This document shows, one piece after another, positions 6,160 through 7,595 of a stretch of 7,595 nt of DNA. Numbering within the stretch: the stretch's first letter is position 1; every line of letters starts with the position of its first letter. The DNA is from Scalindua sp964437425. Its GTDB lineage: Bacteria > Planctomycetota > Brocadiia > Brocadiales > Scalinduaceae. The stretch covers positions 1 through 7,595 of the forward strand of contig CAYTGO010000102.1 of assembly GCA_964437425.1 (NCBI GenBank), written 5' to 3'. Both the position numbers and the translations under genes were made by a program. Below the pieces are notes generated by a model. The model worked only from the letters and a program-made list of their open reading frames with translations, was not told the origin of the DNA and searched no databases.

Positions 6160-6194
6160 GTCAAGAGTCAATCAACAATCGACAAGAGTCATTC
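6160..6194. repeat. Heptad repeat, GTCAAGA/GTCAATC-type units
   Basis: Five consecutive heptads (for example GTCAAGA at 6160 and GACAAGA at 6181) fill this stretch. CAAGAGTCA recurs exactly at 6162-6170 and 6183-6191, 21 nt apart, which is three heptads. Confidence 0.55.
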
Positions 6195-6206
6195 TTTTGA
6201 ACTTCT

Positions 6207-6250
6207 GATTTTGGATTTCATTGGGATTTTGAGCTTTGGCATTTGGATTT
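6207..6250 (-). repeat. Right arm of the 44-bp perfect inverted repeat
   Basis: Exact reverse complement of 5363-5406. It starts 153 bp upstream of the macrodomain gene start and ends 43 bp past the end of the hybrid kinase gene. No target-site duplication is evident just outside the two arms. Confidence 0.9.
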
Positions 6251-6257
6251 ATTTAAT

Positions 6258-6286
6258 ATCCATGTCAATCCGTGGAATTCGTGTCT
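6258..6286. repeat. Short repeat, ATCCGTG-type units
   Basis: Three units of 9 to 10 nt (ATCCATGTCA, then ATCCGTGGA, then an ATTCGTG unit) sit directly after the right 44-bp arm and 7 bp before the end of the kinase gene. The tract is small, and its reality as a repeat rests partly on its likeness to the neighbouring repeat tracts. Confidence 0.4.
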
Positions 6287-6293
6287 GTTTTTA

Positions 6294-7595
6294 TCATTTA
6301 CTATCCACAGCAAATGCAGCATTAATATGTTTTACCAACTCTGGGTGCTTAAAAGGTTTTCTGATAATAAAGTCTACCTTCATCTCTTCTTCGTCAAACA
6401 GTTCGAGTTTATCTCTCCAGCCTGTGATTATGCCAATCTTTGGCCTCCTATCTAATTTATTCAACCTTTTGGCTACTTCATATCCATTGACATCCGGCAT
6501 GGCCAGATCGCTTAAAACGAGATCAAAATCTTCTTTACCGGCAAGCTCTATAGCCTCAGCACCGCTATTAAGAATCTTAACAGTATGACCACCTCTGGTA
6601 AGAATGCTGTCCATAATCATACACATTGCCTCACTATCATCTACAAAAAGGATACGAAGTCCCTTTGCCATTATCTCATGAGTTTCAGGTTTAGATGACG
6701 GTTTTTGTTGTGCGGTTTCTCTCTTTATCGGAATGCTCAAGTTAAACGTTGTCCCCTCTCCCTCCTCACTTTCCACCTCTATCTCACCGCCATGTCCCAC
6801 TATTACACCATAGGAAACGCTCATACCCAATCCTGTTCCGTGTAGCCTCCGTGTTGTAAAAAAGGGATCAAATATCCTCTTCTTCACATTTTCAGGCATA
6901 CCTTTACCTGTATCAGATATGCTTATAAACACAGTGTCATCATCACTCCATGTATTGAATGAAAGGCTGCCGCCATCCGGCATAGCATCCAGGGCATTAT
7001 TTATAATATTCGTAAACACCTCTCTTATCTCTGAAGGGATACAAAACATTTCCGGTATTTCTTTCATGCCTTCTTTGTATATTTTATAATCTATCCCTTT
7101 GGCCTGAGCAATATTCCTCCATTTGGGCTCTGCAAAACTAATCGCCTCTTCTATTAAAAGCCTGATATCAGAACAAATATACTCGGATGGGTTTGCTTCT
7201 GATTTAGCAAACGTTAGCATATTTCTCACTATTTTTGCTCCATCGTCACCTGCCTTAATAATAACATGTAGCCCTTTCTTCAACTCTTTATCGTCTTTAA
7301 AACCTCCCTCAAGCAGTTCTGCACTACCCAACATGATGGCAAGGATGTTATTAAACTCATGGGCAATCCCGGCAGTTATTATGCCTAAGGACTTTAATTT
7401 TTCTGATTGTAAAAGCGTTTCTTCCAGTCTTTTGAGCTTGGTGATGTGGCTCCACTCTCTCAGAATTCTCTTACAGGTACGAGACATGTTATCCATCGTT
7501 ACTTCAGACTTTACTATATAATCGAAAGCGCCGGCCTTCATTGCTTCGACTGCTACCTGTTCGTCTCCATGGCTGGTCAGGATAATAACCGGATA
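6294..7595 (-). CDS. Hybrid sensor histidine kinase, REC-HisKA-HATPase-REC (N-terminus beyond the window)
   Basis: Two-component signalling protein. The reading frame is open to the right edge, so 433 C-terminal residues are seen (numbered here from the edge). Residues 1-32 are the end of a receiver domain (VIILTSHGDEQVAVEAMKAGAFDYIVKS), lacking its phospho-Asp half. A helical linker leads to the HisKA domain with GIAHEFNN and phospho-acceptor H79. The HATPase_c domain has its N-box at N199-N200 (NNALDAMPDGG), D228 in DTGKGMP, an FDPFFTTR segment, and GTGLG at 253-257. A second receiver spans about 314-428 with D319/D320, phospho-acceptor D363, T391 and K413, all present. No membrane segment or DNA-binding domain is visible, so it is probably cytosolic and fed by a phosphorelay or partner kinase. 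The ATG at 7541 lies inside the first receiver and is not the true start. Stop is TGA. Its signal is unknown. Confidence 0.92.
   Translation of the reverse strand, partial: YPVIILTSHGDEQVAVEAMKAGAFDYIVKSEVTMDNMSRTCKRILREWSHITKLKRLEETLLQSEKLKSLGIITAGIAHEFNNILAIMLGSAELLEGGFKDDKELKKGLHVIIKAGDDGAKIVRNMLTFAKSEANPSEYICSDIRLLIEEAISFAEPKWRNIAQAKGIDYKIYKEGMKEIPEMFCIPSEIREVFTNIINNALDAMPDGGSLSFNTWSDDDTVFISISDTGKGMPENVKKRIFDPFFTTRRLHGTGLGMSVSYGVIVGHGGEIEVESEEGEGTTFNLSIPIKRETAQQKPSSKPETHEIMAKGLRILFVDDSEAMCMIMDSILTRGGHTVKILNSGAEAIELAGKEDFDLVLSDLAMPDVNGYEVAKRLNKLDRRPKIGIITGWRDKLELFDEEEMKVDFIIRKPFKHPELVKHINAAFAVDSK

Noticed and set aside
5326..6286. CRISPR array
   Set aside because: Repeat units are 7-10 nt, degenerate and without spacers; the 44-bp repeat is inverted rather than regularly spaced in direct orientation, and no cas gene is near.

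Overview
The window reads as a stretch of bacterial chromosome of moderate to low GC. It holds a run of housekeeping genes on the + strand (1-5324) followed by an accessory part on the - strand (5514-7595). The gene content is cytidylate kinase, ribosomal protein S1, adenine phosphoribosyltransferase, a tRNA-Arg, a membrane-anchored TPR protein, an RluD-type pseudouridine synthase and TatA. This points to a Gram-negative-type bacterium. My tentative guess is a Planctomycetota lineage (anammox-like Brocadiales), based on general protein flavour, TTG starts and the style of the intergenic repeats. That placement is an inference and no marker in the window proves it. A run of exactly 100 N shows this is a scaffolded draft or metagenome assembly.

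Region 1 (1-3218) is cmk - rpsA - apt, all on +, closed by a clear intrinsic terminator at 3186-3218. cmk and apt both start with TTG behind good Shine-Dalgarno sites. The trio covers pyrimidine nucleotide supply, translation initiation and adenine salvage. Region 2 (3243-3316) is a tRNA-Arg with anticodon CCU. Region 3 (about 3422-5324) is a second + operon: TPR membrane protein, RluD-family synthase (interrupted by the N gap), tatA, and a 34-residue very basic protein whose start is 7 bp after the tatA stop.

Region 4 (5325-6293) is the most unusual part. A - strand macrodomain gene (MacroD/YmdB type) sits between two intergenic stretches built almost wholly of short degenerate repeats. Several have a period of 7 nt; others run at 8-10 nt. 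One 44-bp repeat occurs as a perfect inverted pair (5363-5406 and 6207-6250), bracketing the macrodomain gene in an 888-bp segment. A partial third copy lies at 5485-5508. Region 5 (6294-7595) is a - strand hybrid sensor kinase (REC-HisKA-HATPase-REC) whose N-terminus runs off the right edge.

I see no convincing new multi-gene defence or metabolic system. The candidates worth following are the inverted-repeat-flanked macrodomain cassette with its heptad repeats, and the tiny basic protein after tatA, which faintly resembles ribosomal protein bTHX.
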